Below are positions 54,082-63,257 of a stretch of 64,000 nucleotides of DNA, piece after piece. The notes beneath the pieces were generated by a model, which worked only from the letters and a program-made list of their open reading frames with translations, had not been told where the DNA came from and made no database searches. Source of the stretch: Enterococcus ureasiticus (lineage in GTDB: Bacteria > Bacillota > Bacilli > Lactobacillales > Enterococcaceae). Position numbers and translations under genes: made by a program. The stretch lies in the NCBI RefSeq assembly GCF_001730285.1, contig NZ_MIJZ01000016.1:62001-126000 (forward strand). Direction: 5' to 3'. The first letter of the stretch is position 1. Each line of letters opens with the position of its first letter.

Positions 54082-55048
54082 AGCCCGCTCCTCCTAAAAC
54101 TAAAATAGCTACACTAATAATTAGCCACCATTGATTACTTTCAGAAAGAATCTCTACTCCTCCATTCATTCCTTGCTTCTCTGAGGTAGAAAGTGTAAAA
54201 TCACTTTCCCAAGAACTGTCAATTACATCCGATTTAGCAACTATTTTTAAAACATACTTTCCGGCTTTTAGCTTAGAATCAGTCAGAGAAAGTTCTGGAG
54301 AAAATAAACTGTTTGGGGCAAGTTCAACCTCTTTCATTTCACTACTCCAGAGGCTTTCCGCTGGTTTATCTTTTTTATAAACAGTAAAAGACAAATTTAG
54401 TTTTCTAAGAATCGTTGGTTCAGGATTTTGGAATGTCAAATCCAATGTTTGTTTTGTTTTTTCTGAATTTAAAGTTAAACCTTTATAATTTAATCGATTC
54501 TCTTTGCCTTCTTCTGCTACTCTTATTTTTATTGGAATATTATAAGCAAAAGAATTGTTCACACCTACTTGTGTATTATCAGGCTCTTTTTCACTGACAT
54601 TCACAGCCCCTAAAATCGTGCCATAAAAATCACTTATATCATATTTTAATTGTATCTTTACCGTAGCTGAACTATTTGGTTCCACGGTTGCTTCATTTTG
54701 TTCTAATTTTGCTATTTTTGACAGTCTATAACGTTGGCTATCATCATATGTATGCTCTTTATCATAGCTAATCGTTCCATCTTTGGTTGTCATGCCATCA
54801 AGTAAGGTTAATCGCACACTTTTCGGTTCCGTAGATTCATTGACAATTACAACTTCTAATGTCTGGTTCATCGCTGCCGGCACACCAATATTAAAATAAT
54901 CAACTGTATTTTCTAACTGATTTTCAGGTATAACAGGAGTTACATAAAAACCAGAGTTACTTGCTACGCCTTTTATAGGAAGAATAAATAAAAAAGGGAA
55001 ACATAAAATCAAACTGACTAGCCACTTGCTGCACCTATTTTTTTTCAT
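54056..55048 (-). CDS. DUF916/DUF3324 WxL-interacting protein
   Basis: The start ATG at 55048 follows GGAGTG; a TTG 9 nt upstream is less likely. The roughly 330-residue product has a signal peptide (about residues 10-33), a DUF916 domain (DYFNIGVPAAMNQTLEVVI to FYGTILGAVNVSEKE), a DUF3324 domain (LTLNSEKTKQTLDLTF) and a C-terminal membrane helix (WWLIISVAILVLGGAGYVF) with a short basic end. It is the membrane partner for the WxL protein encoded just upstream. A terminator-like hairpin lies between the two genes. Confidence 0.88.
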   Translation of the reverse strand: MKKNRCSKWLVSLILCFPFLFILPIKGVASNSGFYVTPVIPENQLENTVDYFNIGVPAAMNQTLEVVIVNESTEPKSVRLTLLDGMTTKDGTISYDKEHTYDDSQRYRLSKIAKLEQNEATVEPNSSATVKIQLKYDISDFYGTILGAVNVSEKEPDNTQVGVNNSFAYNIPIKIRVAEEGKENRLNYKGLTLNSEKTKQTLDLTFQNPEPTILRKLNLSFTVYKKDKPAESLWSSEMKEVELAPNSLFSPELSLTDSKLKAGKYVLKIVAKSDVIDSSWESDFTLSTSEKQGMNGGVEILSESNQWWLIISVAILVLGGAGYVFYKKKS

Positions 55049-55078
55049 CTTCAACACTCCATTTCGACTATAATTATG

Positions 55079-55130
55079 TAGAAAAGAGAAAAAGCAACTT
55101 TCTTAAATTGAGTAAGTGCTTTTTCTCTAC
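55079..55130 (-). terminator. Terminator or attenuator within WxL cluster 3
   Basis: GTAGAGAAAAAGC-ACTT on the - strand pairs with AAGTTGCTTTTTCTC. It lies between the DUF4822/WxL gene and the DUF916 gene, so it may reduce downstream expression relative to the WxL gene. Confidence 0.65.
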
Positions 55131-55137
55131 TTTGTGA

Positions 55138-56595
55138 TTACACTTTTGGCGTTAATGTCCATGTAATATTCGCGCCATAAACACCTGATTGCAGTAAATT
55201 AGTATCTGCTACAGTTAATTGAGGATTCAATGTAACTGCTTTTCTTTCATTACTTCCTTGCTCATATCCCACGGTAAATGCTTGATGCTCTTCATTGTCG
55301 TTCATCGTAACATTAGCCGCTGTTTGAATTGAACTTTCTTGCGTAGATGGTGTTAATAAAACTCCTAATTGGTTTAAAAGAAACCCTTTATTCCCAAATG
55401 GTCCATCAGATAACTTTGTACGCACATTCCATTCATTTTGTTCAGCTGAGCCTGTACGTGTATCAAGAATGCTGATTACTGCTTTGCCAGCTTCTTTTTC
55501 ATTTACAAGCGTTTGTTTATCTTTTGTATTTATTTTTGAAAAAATAATACTTGCTTCAGTATTGGCATTTTCACTAAATTTAACGGTTCCTGAATTCAGA
55601 ATACTTTCAACTTCTACCACAGCATTACTATTAGTTAAATCATCTTGATTGGGAACTCTAGCTGGTGGCTGTACAATTAGTTCATCTTCTGGTGCAAAAG
55701 TAAAGTCTAATGGAAATTCACCGGTATACGGCTCATGCTCTACAGTAATCGTAATATCATTTCCTTGGGCATCTTTTCCATTTCTAGCATAAGTAAAACG
55801 GTTGTTGTTTAATTCTGTCAGTTCCAACGTAGCTCCATAGTTTGAGCCAAGTGAAATGATCGTTCTTTCTTTGTTTCCGTAAATAACATCATAATAGCCA
55901 TAATCATTTCTTGCATTCCCTTGTACATCAAAGAATTCATATCTTCCAGTTTTGCTCTCATAACGAGCTAAACCTAAATACCCTCTGTTGTAGTCAGAAA
56001 CATCATTTCCGTTTTCATCAAAGGCTTTCGTTCCTTGCCATTTTGTTGTACTTAAAATTGTTCTTCCTGGTTGATCTTTCACAATTGTTCCTGTTTCTTT
56101 AGATAAGACAGGCGGTTGTGAGGTAAACGTCAATTCTCCACTATATGGGACATGCTCAACGAAAACATTACCTTGAGATCCGTCTTTTTGTACCCCAGTT
56201 CTACGATAAGTAAACATATTTTCATCTAATCTGACCATATCTACCACAACACGATAGCCTAGCTCTGATAATAAAACTCTTTTTTTACCGTCTTGAGTAA
56301 CGAAGAAAACACCTTTATCTCCACGGCTGACATTCGTTTGTTTGTCAAAAAATTCATAACGATTAGTTGTTGCATCATATTTTGCTCTGCCAATAAATCC
56401 ACTATTTTGACTCGTTACATCATTTCCCTTGGCATCGTATACGAACGTTCCTTCCCAATTGGTTGAACCTAAAACTTGATTTGGCTCGTATTCTGCAGCA
56501 GACACACTGTTCCCACTGAATAGAAAAACAAATACTAGTAACATCGCTGTGAGTGAAAACCCATACATCTGCTTTTTCTTCATTTCCTTTTTCAT
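55138..56595 (-). CDS. WxL surface protein with two DUF4822 domains
   Basis: The start ATG at 56595 follows GGAGAGTG; the ATG 15 nt upstream lies within that site. The roughly 485-residue product has a signal peptide (ending GNSVSAAEY), two tandem DUF4822 domains (about residues 40-155 and 175-290; repeated NWEGTFVYDAKGNDVT / KWQGTKAFDENGNDVS, and RYEFFD), a linker and a C-terminal WxL domain. The proximal motif is NEWNVRTKL and the distal one is ANITWTLTPKV. It is the first gene of cluster 3. The role of DUF4822 is unknown. Confidence 0.87.
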   Translation of the reverse strand: MKKEMKKKQMYGFSLTAMLLVFVFLFSGNSVSAAEYEPNQVLGSTNWEGTFVYDAKGNDVTSQNSGFIGRAKYDATTNRYEFFDKQTNVSRGDKGVFFVTQDGKKRVLLSELGYRVVVDMVRLDENMFTYRRTGVQKDGSQGNVFVEHVPYSGELTFTSQPPVLSKETGTIVKDQPGRTILSTTKWQGTKAFDENGNDVSDYNRGYLGLARYESKTGRYEFFDVQGNARNDYGYYDVIYGNKERTIISLGSNYGATLELTELNNNRFTYARNGKDAQGNDITITVEHEPYTGEFPLDFTFAPEDELIVQPPARVPNQDDLTNSNAVVEVESILNSGTVKFSENANTEASIIFSKINTKDKQTLVNEKEAGKAVISILDTRTGSAEQNEWNVRTKLSDGPFGNKGFLLNQLGVLLTPSTQESSIQTAANVTMNDNEEHQAFTVGYEQGSNERKAVTLNPQLTVADTNLLQSGVYGANITWTLTPKV

Positions 56596-56620
56596 ATCTA
56601 CACTCTCCATTTCTATTTTT

Positions 56621-56652
56621 TATACAAGAACGATCCAATTGATCTTTGTATA
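56621..56652. promoter_or_regulatory. Imperfect palindrome upstream of WxL cluster 3
   Basis: TATACAAGAACGATCC and GATCTTTGTATA form an inverted repeat centred on CCAATTGA, about 26-57 nt before the start codon. It may bind a regulator such as one of the Mga-like proteins (inference). Confidence 0.4.
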
Positions 56653-56785
56653 CTTTTATTCATATCTTGCTCCGTTATTTTCAATAGTAGCGCTTAGAAG
56701 TCGATTGATGACTATATATTCTATAGTACTGGAGAGAAATAAATAGACTATTAACTAAAAATAAACTTTTTATAAATTCAGTGGA

Positions 56786-56870
56786 GATTGGGACAGCTGC
56801 TCTCTTTTTGTTAAATACATAAAACCCGAATAAATGGTAGAAAAAAGTCGTCCCTTCGCAAACAAGCCCA
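56786..56870 (-). repeat. Dispersed intergenic repeat, copy C
   Basis: On the - strand, GTTTGCGAAGGGACGAC, then CTACCATTTATTCGGG and a terminal GTCCCAATC match the cores of copies A and B. It lies downstream of the 295-residue protein gene, beyond its terminator. Confidence 0.5.
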
Positions 56871-56884
56871 AACAATATGGACCA

Positions 56885-56923
56885 CAAAAAAAGACCAATT
56901 ATCGATTAGGATAATTGGGTCTT
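56885..56923 (-). terminator. Terminator of the two-gene membrane protein operon
   Basis: GACCAATTATC (56893-56903) and GATAATTGGGTC (56910-56921) form a near-perfect stem, followed by T7 on the - strand. Confidence 0.85.
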
Positions 56924-56949
56924 CATAAGAATAGACAAAATCAACTGTT

Positions 56950-57837
56950 CTACTCAGTCTTTTTAAACACAAAATTTTTCTCTATAAAGGCAAAATCATC
57001 ACTTAAAATCTCTTTAAATTCCTCTAACGTCTTTTCTTCAGTGAGTTCCTCGTGATCATCTTCAAGTGAATTTAAATCTATCCAAATACCTGTTTCATCA
57101 GGAAAAATAAAAAAACGGCAAATCGTAATTTCAGGATAAGGACTCTTAACATATGTTACAACATAGCCATTTTGTACATCACCTATTTCTTTTTCAAGAT
57201 ATGCTTTAGAAAAAGACCTCTTATTTTTAATGAAGCTTTCAGTTAGACTATTTATTACATTTTCTGACAGACGCAGACTGACAGAACGTTGAAAACGTCG
57301 CTCTGAATAAAAAGAAATATAAGCTGTAGAAAAATAATCCGCGTACTCATTGTTTGTTGGTAAAACCGATAACTCTTCCTTTTGAATTTCTAAATCTGAA
57401 TCCCCAAGTACTTCTAATTCGTAACCTCTATTGGTTAAAATAGTATGATCGTCTACATTTAACATAAGCGGCTTGCTAAAATCCTTATCTCCGGTTCCTT
57501 TAATACCTGCTTCTTTTAAAGGAGTAACATCTAAATATTCAGAATATAAAACTGGGGCAAGATTTTTTTCTTTTATAACAAAAAACGCAATCGGTAAAAA
57601 AAGAACCACACAAACTACTAATTTTTTCTTCCAAGAATTCTTTTTAGGTTTCGCCTTACTCCGTGAAAGACTACTCTTTCCAAGAACCTTTTTCTTTTGC
57701 AGCTTTTCTTGCTTTAATTTTGGAATATACTTTTTGTAATTTTGCATGTTATTTTCTTTCTTCGGCTTAAAGAAAGGCGGCTTTGAAAATAAAGTATCAT
57801 ACGTATCATAGAAATTTTTATCTTTTTTATTCATCAT
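56950..57837 (-). CDS. Single-pass membrane protein of unknown function
   Basis: The 295-residue product has a long basic cytoplasmic N-terminus (about residues 1-72, rich in Lys), one membrane helix (LVVCVVLFLPIAFFVI) and an extracellular domain of about 200 residues (FSKPLMLNVDDHTILTN, RSVSLRLSENVINSLTESF, ISxxFxxPDETGIWIDLNSLE-like end). No family is recognised. Two adjacent ATGs follow GAGGG; the first overlaps the stop of the 174-residue gene. Operon position next to WxL cluster 3 and the basic tail recall the accessory proteins of cluster 2. Confidence 0.7.
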   Translation of the reverse strand: MMNKKDKNFYDTYDTLFSKPPFFKPKKENNMQNYKKYIPKLKQEKLQKKKVLGKSSLSRSKAKPKKNSWKKKLVVCVVLFLPIAFFVIKEKNLAPVLYSEYLDVTPLKEAGIKGTGDKDFSKPLMLNVDDHTILTNRGYELEVLGDSDLEIQKEELSVLPTNNEYADYFSTAYISFYSERRFQRSVSLRLSENVINSLTESFIKNKRSFSKAYLEKEIGDVQNGYVVTYVKSPYPEITICRFFIFPDETGIWIDLNSLEDDHEELTEEKTLEEFKEILSDDFAFIEKNFVFKKTE

Positions 57838-58358
57838 TTTCCCTCAATTAATTTTTTGGTTAAGTAAATATCTTCTGAATCTTCTTGAATGATTTCTTCA
57901 TACTCATCCGTGATACTAGCTGAGATAGAACTAATCGTTTCCAATACCCGTGCTTTCGACTTTTCAATTTCAGAAGTTGAAAGTTGAGCATTTTGAATCT
58001 GAATGAATTTTTCTGTAGCTTCTACAATGCCTGGTAACTTTATATAGAGGAACTGTTCAAGTTCCGTCATTTCTTTTGGGTGCTTCATTAATTCATCAAA
58101 TAGTAGTTTAGAGGATTGTAATCCTTTTTCTTTTGTCTCAATTTTCATTAAAACTTTTGACTTGCTGATCGTTGTTTCGAAAAGTATAATTTGTTTTTTT
58201 GTTATAGACATTGTTTCTTTGAATAATAGTAGTTCATCAGAAGTTAAACAGTTATGTTTTTGATATGTTTTTATTCTTTTTTTATATGTATACATTCTTT
58301 TAAAGTACTCTATTCCTTTTATCAATACAAGTAGCACAAATAACCCTAATATTTTCAC
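57834..58358 (-). CDS. Membrane-anchored helical protein of unknown function
   Basis: The start is a GTG at 58358 with AGGAG upstream. The 174-residue product has one N-terminal membrane helix (ILGLFVLLVLIKGIEYF) and a predicted helical, charged remainder with coiled-coil character (TKKQIILFETTISKSKVLMK, then EIEKSKARVLETISSISAS; shown in part). The C-terminus is acidic (YEEIIQEDSEDIYL). No family is recognised. It overlaps the 295-residue gene by 4 nt, so the products are probably made together. Confidence 0.65.
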   Translation of the reverse strand: MKILGLFVLLVLIKGIEYFKRMYTYKKRIKTYQKHNCLTSDELLLFKETMSITKKQIILFETTISKSKVLMKIETKEKGLQSSKLLFDELMKHPKEMTELEQFLYIKLPGIVEATEKFIQIQNAQLSTSEIEKSKARVLETISSISASITDEYEEIIQEDSEDIYLTKKLIEGK

Positions 58359-58462
58359 GCTTGTTATCTCCTATTTTTACATATTTACTTTACATTTTAC
58401 ACTAAGCCCATGAAAAATGATATTCTTCATAAAAGTGTGTTATTCGTATATTCACAGAGCAC

Positions 58463-58502
58463 AAAAAACGTATCTCTTTAATTATTTTTGGATACGTTTT
58501 TT
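58463..58502 (-). terminator. Terminator of the PTS-peptidase-MalY operon
   Basis: AAAAAACGTATC (58463-58474) pairs with GATACGTTTTTT (58491-58502) in a 12-bp stem ending in T6. Confidence 0.9.
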
Positions 58503-58566
58503 GGATCTGTTAGCTATTTTTTATACATGCTTCAAATGCTATTGGCAATCATTTCAATTACTTACC

Positions 58567-59751
58567 TTACTTTTTATTAAGTGAGTGGATTGCACGGATA
58601 AGACGCTGCGCACCCTCTATTACTTTTTCCTTTGGGCAACCCAAATTAAATCTTAAGTAGTTAGCCCCTTCGACTCCGTAAGTGATACCTTTCATAATCG
58701 CTACCTTTTCTTGTTGTACTAATACCTTTTGCAATTCATCCATTGTAAAAGTGGCCTCCTGCAAATTTAGCCAACCTAAATAAGTAGCCTCAGGAATTTC
58801 AAACTGAATACAAGATTCTAGTGAAAGCATTTCTTTTAAACAATCAAAGTTTTCATCTATTACTTTATTTAACTCTTTCACCCATTTTTCTTGATTATTA
58901 TAGCAATCCATTGTTGCTAAGAGAGCGGGATAAGAGATCGATGATACCCCGTCTCTTCCCTTCAGTAATGATAAAAATTGCTCTCTCAATGCCTCATCCG
59001 GCAAAATAACATATGATCCACCTAAGCCAGGCGTGTTAAACGTTTTGGACGGCGATGATAAGAGAGCATAAGACGTTTTAATTTTTTCTTTAAATAGCAC
59101 TAAGGGTAAATGTTTTTGCTCCGGACGCCTTACATCCATATGAATCTCATCACTGATAATCGCTAAATGATAGCTATTACATAAATCTATTATTTTTTCT
59201 AATTCTTCTTTAGTAAAAACCCGTCCTGTTGGATTATGAGGATTACATAATAAGAACGCTTTTGGTTTTTCTTCAACTATGACCTGCTCCAAACGATTGA
59301 AATCAATCGTAAATTTTCCTAAATAATTTTCTAATGAAAAGGGCAAAAGTTGACGTTGATTTTGCGAAATACAATTAAAAAAAGCATCGTAACAGGGAGT
59401 TAATGACAAAATTTTATCTCGCTCATCCGTTAATAATTGTAAACAAAGGGATAAGCTGTAAATAACGCTTGGTGAATAGATACACCATTCAGGCTCCACA
59501 AAACAATCAAATTGATTCGAAAACCAATTGCTGATACTCCTCTTATAGTCCAAATGATTCCAACGAGTATACCCAAAGAATCCTTTTTTTATCGATTCTG
59601 CTAATACCATTCTCGTACCAGAAGGAATTTGGAAATCCATGTCAGATATTGAAAAAGGCAATAAGCCTTCTTCCCCAAAACGATCTTGCACGTAATCCCA
59701 TTGTGTTGAGTAGGTTCCATATCGTGAATATTGTTTATTAAAATTGGTCAA
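58567..59751 (-). CDS. MalY/PatB family pyridoxal-phosphate C-S lyase
   Basis: The start is probably TTG at 59751 (MTNFNKQYSRYG), 6 nt after GGGAGAG; ATG 59769 has no ribosome site. The roughly 394-residue enzyme has aspartate-aminotransferase fold motifs: the LLCNPHNPTGRVFT substrate/cofactor loop, the AIISDEIHMD Asp that binds the pyridine nitrogen, and the PLP Lys in SPSKTFNTPGLGG. MalY/PatB enzymes cleave cystathionine and other S-conjugates. It overlaps the M42 peptidase gene, which links C-S cleavage to peptide hydrolysis in this operon. Confidence 0.87.
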   Translation of the reverse strand: MTNFNKQYSRYGTYSTQWDYVQDRFGEEGLLPFSISDMDFQIPSGTRMVLAESIKKGFFGYTRWNHLDYKRSISNWFSNQFDCFVEPEWCIYSPSVIYSLSLCLQLLTDERDKILSLTPCYDAFFNCISQNQRQLLPFSLENYLGKFTIDFNRLEQVIVEEKPKAFLLCNPHNPTGRVFTKEELEKIIDLCNSYHLAIISDEIHMDVRRPEQKHLPLVLFKEKIKTSYALLSSPSKTFNTPGLGGSYVILPDEALREQFLSLLKGRDGVSSISYPALLATMDCYNNQEKWVKELNKVIDENFDCLKEMLSLESCIQFEIPEATYLGWLNLQEATFTMDELQKVLVQQEKVAIMKGITYGVEGANYLRFNLGCPKEKVIEGAQRLIRAIHSLNKK

Positions 59752-60781
59752 TGATTTCTCTCCCATCATTCAGAGCTTGTATTACCTTTTTCATCAATTG
59801 AGCTGTTCCAACTACATCTGAAATATCCACAACTGAATTCCACGAATGACAATACCGAACAGGAACACTTAGTACAATCGTTGGTTTTCCTTTGTACAAT
59901 TGTACAGACCCAGCATCTGTCCCGCCACCATTAAACATATCGTATTGATAAGCGACACGCTCTTTTTCTGCAATGTCTTTTACAAAATCCAATAAATTTA
60001 AATTTGCTAGTGCGGTCTTGTCTGCTACTACTAAACCTGTCCCCTCCCCTAGAATCCTTGTTTGATAATCAGCGGCTTTTGGTGTATCTTTTCCATTAGC
60101 AACATCTATAACAATATTGATATCAGCATCCACTTCTCTAGCAGCAATCTTAGAGCCTCTTGTCCCAGCTTCCTCTTGAACTGTTGCTACTCCAATCACT
60201 TCAATTTTGTCAGTAGTTACGTGATTGAGCAGCTCTGTCATCACTGCACAAGCAACACGATTATCTAAGGCTTTTCCAATTATTTTAGTTCCATTGAAGT
60301 TTCTATTTGCCTTCGTATTCGGTAAAATCATATCCCCTATTTGCAGACCCGCTGCTTCCAATTCTGATTTTGAACTGGCACCAAAGTCAATATACATTTC
60401 ATTGATTGGCACTACTTCCTTATCCATCTTACTTCCCTTAGGTAAGGTTCCCACAACTCCTTCTAATACTGATCCATTTTTTCGGCAAGTAACTCTAACT
60501 TGTTGCCCTAAGATAACATGTCCCCACCAACCTCCAATTGGATAAAAGTAAACAAATCCATCTTCAGTCATACGTTGTACACAAAAACCAACCTCATCCA
60601 TATGGGCATAGATGGCAACCTTCTTTTTCGATGTTTGGAGATCGCCAAAATAAAGATTGCCAAATGCATCCTGACTGGATTCTTTATGAATTGATTCTTT
60701 TAAATAGCGTTGAACATACTGTTCTTGACCCGGTAAAGCATCTAAATTGGATAATTCAAGTAATAATTCATCTATTTTCAT
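59738..60781 (-). CDS. M42 family metallo-aminopeptidase
   Basis: The start ATG at 60781 overlaps the stop of the M24 gene; GGAG lies 9 nt upstream. The roughly 347-residue product has family metal-site motifs: AIYAHMDEVGFCVQ (His and Asp), GKALDNRVACAVM (bridging Asp), VATVQEEAGTRGSKIAA (catalytic Glu pair) and VRYCHSWNSVVDISDV (C-terminal His). M42 enzymes are large cytoplasmic aminopeptidases with two Co/Zn ions. It sits between a Xaa-Pro peptidase gene and a C-S lyase gene. Confidence 0.9.
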   Translation of the reverse strand: MKIDELLLELSNLDALPGQEQYVQRYLKESIHKESSQDAFGNLYFGDLQTSKKKVAIYAHMDEVGFCVQRMTEDGFVYFYPIGGWWGHVILGQQVRVTCRKNGSVLEGVVGTLPKGSKMDKEVVPINEMYIDFGASSKSELEAAGLQIGDMILPNTKANRNFNGTKIIGKALDNRVACAVMTELLNHVTTDKIEVIGVATVQEEAGTRGSKIAAREVDADINIVIDVANGKDTPKAADYQTRILGEGTGLVVADKTALANLNLLDFVKDIAEKERVAYQYDMFNGGGTDAGSVQLYKGKPTIVLSVPVRYCHSWNSVVDISDVVGTAQLMKKVIQALNDGREIIDQF

Positions 60782-61848
60782 TGTATAATACTCCAATTCT
60801 TTGGAAATTTTGTTAATACTTCTGCTTTACCATTCTCATTAATTAAGATATCATCTTCAATTCTAATGCCAAACTGATTAGGCAAATAAACACCTGGTTC
60901 TATAGTAAAGGTCATATTTTTTTGAAGAGTCATTTTCTCTGTTTTAGCTATTGCTGGAAATTCATGACAAGATAGCCCTATACCGTGACCTAAATCATGA
61001 CTAAAGAAGGCATCCAAATCAGATGAAGCTAGTTCCTTTCTCACTAATTGATCGATCTCAGCTAGTGGCTGATTTAATTGGAGATTTGCAATAGCCTTTT
61101 CTTGTGCCGCTAACAGTTTTACATAAATAGTCTTAATCTTTTGATCAACAGAGCCAAACGCCATTGTGCGGGTAATATCTGAATAGTATCCCTTATAGAT
61201 AGTTCCAAAATCAATCATAATCAGTTCATTGTCTTTAATGATTTTTTGACTCGCATGCCCATGAGGTAATGCTGTTCTAGTTCCTGAAGCAACAATCGTT
61301 TCAAAAGCTGGGCCTTCACTCCCATTTTTTTTACTACGGTAATCAATCTCGTTTGCTACATCAATTTCAGTCATGCCTGCTGATAGAAGAGGAAGGATAT
61401 CTGTTAATGTTTTATCAGCAATAGCAGCAGCTTTTCTCAGAGCGACAATTTCTGATTCTGATTTTATCATTCTTAACGTTTCAACTAAGTTCATAGTTGG
61501 AATCAGCTCACTTAGATTGGTTCGCATCAATTGATTCAATAGTAAAAACTTTTCATAGGAAATCGTTTGTTGTTCAAAGCCGATTCTTTTATTCTTAACG
61601 ATTGAACCCAAAACTGAACCTATATCAGACCAACTTGAGGCTTCAATGACCTCAATGTTGTTTGTCTGCAAACTAGCTTGTTCTGTGTAACGACCATCCA
61701 CAAACAATTTGGTACTATTTTCAGTAATTACCAGCCAACCGTTTGAGCCTGTAAATCCAGTTAAATAGCGCCAATTAATCTTATCGGTGATAATAATTCC
61801 ATCAAGTTTTTGTTTTTCTAATTGTGCTTTTACTTTTTCTATTCGCAT
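60778..61848 (-). CDS. M24 family Xaa-Pro peptidase
   Basis: The 356-residue product has a creatinase-like N-terminal domain (about residues 1-125, NWRYLTGFTGSNGWLVI) and a pita-bread catalytic domain. Metal ligands are visible: two Asp in IMIDFGTIYKGYYSDITRT, His in HDLGHGIGLSCHEFP, Glu in FTIEPGVYLP and Glu in GIRIEDDIL. These enzymes release N-terminal residues before proline. GGAG precedes the ATG. It is the first enzyme gene after the PTS EIIC (41 nt). Confidence 0.9.
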   Translation of the reverse strand: MRIEKVKAQLEKQKLDGIIITDKINWRYLTGFTGSNGWLVITENSTKLFVDGRYTEQASLQTNNIEVIEASSWSDIGSVLGSIVKNKRIGFEQQTISYEKFLLLNQLMRTNLSELIPTMNLVETLRMIKSESEIVALRKAAAIADKTLTDILPLLSAGMTEIDVANEIDYRSKKNGSEGPAFETIVASGTRTALPHGHASQKIIKDNELIMIDFGTIYKGYYSDITRTMAFGSVDQKIKTIYVKLLAAQEKAIANLQLNQPLAEIDQLVRKELASSDLDAFFSHDLGHGIGLSCHEFPAIAKTEKMTLQKNMTFTIEPGVYLPNQFGIRIEDDILINENGKAEVLTKFPKNWSIIQ

Positions 61849-61889
61849 ACATTACTCCTTCACTCATTACTTGATTTTTAGTGTATCCG

Positions 61890-63239
61890 TTAAAAATCAA
61901 TATCCGTCAAGTATGCCTCGTCTTCCTCTGAAATAACGAACGAATGTTTTTCTTCTTTATTTTTCTCTTCCTGATCTAATTCTTGCTTCTCTAGTACTTT
62001 AAAGAACGGCAAATATAGCATAAAGGATAACCCTACTTGAACCAACTGAATAATAATAGAGCGCCAATCAAACCCAGTTAAAAATCCTTCTACAAAAACA
62101 GGGACATATGGCGGATCAAAAATCGGATAGTTTAATAAGCCAATCTTCATAGCAATCATTGGTAAAATACCTACAAAAGCTCCACCAAAAATAAATGGAA
62201 TCATTAACACAGGATTCAAGATAATCGGTACACCAAATAAAACCGGCTCATTGATCCCAAATAAAGTCGGCAATATCGCCACTGCTCCAACTTTTTTGTA
62301 CCTCAATGATCTACTAAACAACATAGCAAGCACTAAGCCGATTGTAACTCCAGAACCAGTAAAGTTCGCAAACGCTGACATTGCTCCACCTGTAATCACA
62401 TGTTTTAAAGGTTCTCCTGCTTCATGAGCAGCAATATTTTCGGATAAATACTGAACTAAGATTGGAGATAAAATAGGAGATAAAACAGCCGAATGAATAC
62501 CGAAAAACCAAAATACTAAACGTAAAACTAGTACAAAATAAAGAACCCATAACGAATCCAGGCTACCAATTGCAGGGGCTAATACATCCATAACTACTTG
62601 AGGTAATAATACGCCACCTGATAATTGATCAGTCACAGCACGTATCACAATGAATATCACACCAATTGCAGCCGTAGGGGTGATTAGCTCAAATGAGCTA
62701 GAAACAAAATCTGGAACCCCTTCTGGCATTTTTATAACCAATTTATGGACGGTAAAAAATTGATAAATTTTCACTGAAATTATTGCAATAAAAATAGCCG
62801 TAAACAAGCCTTTTGAATCTAAATAGCTCGCTACAATATTTCCGTTATCATCCACATCCATCGAAACAATTAAAAAGGCAATTGCCGATAACATCATTGA
62901 GCCTACAGTGTATAACTTATAACTTTCACTTAGAAAATAAGAAATCGACAATACAGCATAAAGTCCAACTAATCCTAATGAAACTTTTGATAAAATACTA
63001 AAAATATAGCCATACGTCTCAAACCAATTGACAACACCTTGCGTTTGAATGAATTCTGGTATCGATGGAAAAATCGCTGCGATTGATCCTAATAATAATA
63101 CAGGAGTCATAACAACCATTCCCTTTTTGATGGCAGTTAAATATGCATTATTATCAACTTTATTTGCAATAGGAACTAATGTTTTTTGAATCGTTGCTTC
63201 TACTTTTTCGAACATCCCGGTTTTCTTTGAGTTTTCCAT
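61890..63239 (-). CDS. PTS permease EIIC, lactose/cellobiose family
   Basis: The 449-residue product has about ten membrane helices and family motifs ANFTGSGVTIGLVLAML, LFGINEPVLFGVPIILNP and YVPVFVEGFLTGFDWRS. The C-terminus is charged and acidic. It forms the sugar channel fed by the EIIB and EIIA genes just upstream. Downstream are two peptidases and a C-S lyase instead of a phospho-glycosidase, which is odd for a cellobiose-type system. GGAG precedes the ATG. Confidence 0.9.
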   Translation of the reverse strand: MENSKKTGMFEKVEATIQKTLVPIANKVDNNAYLTAIKKGMVVMTPVLLLGSIAAIFPSIPEFIQTQGVVNWFETYGYIFSILSKVSLGLVGLYAVLSISYFLSESYKLYTVGSMMLSAIAFLIVSMDVDDNGNIVASYLDSKGLFTAIFIAIISVKIYQFFTVHKLVIKMPEGVPDFVSSSFELITPTAAIGVIFIVIRAVTDQLSGGVLLPQVVMDVLAPAIGSLDSLWVLYFVLVLRLVFWFFGIHSAVLSPILSPILVQYLSENIAAHEAGEPLKHVITGGAMSAFANFTGSGVTIGLVLAMLFSRSLRYKKVGAVAILPTLFGINEPVLFGVPIILNPVLMIPFIFGGAFVGILPMIAMKIGLLNYPIFDPPYVPVFVEGFLTGFDWRSIIIQLVQVGLSFMLYLPFFKVLEKQELDQEEKNKEEKHSFVISEEDEAYLTDIDF

Positions 63240-63257
63240 TGTTTTCTCCTTTACATT

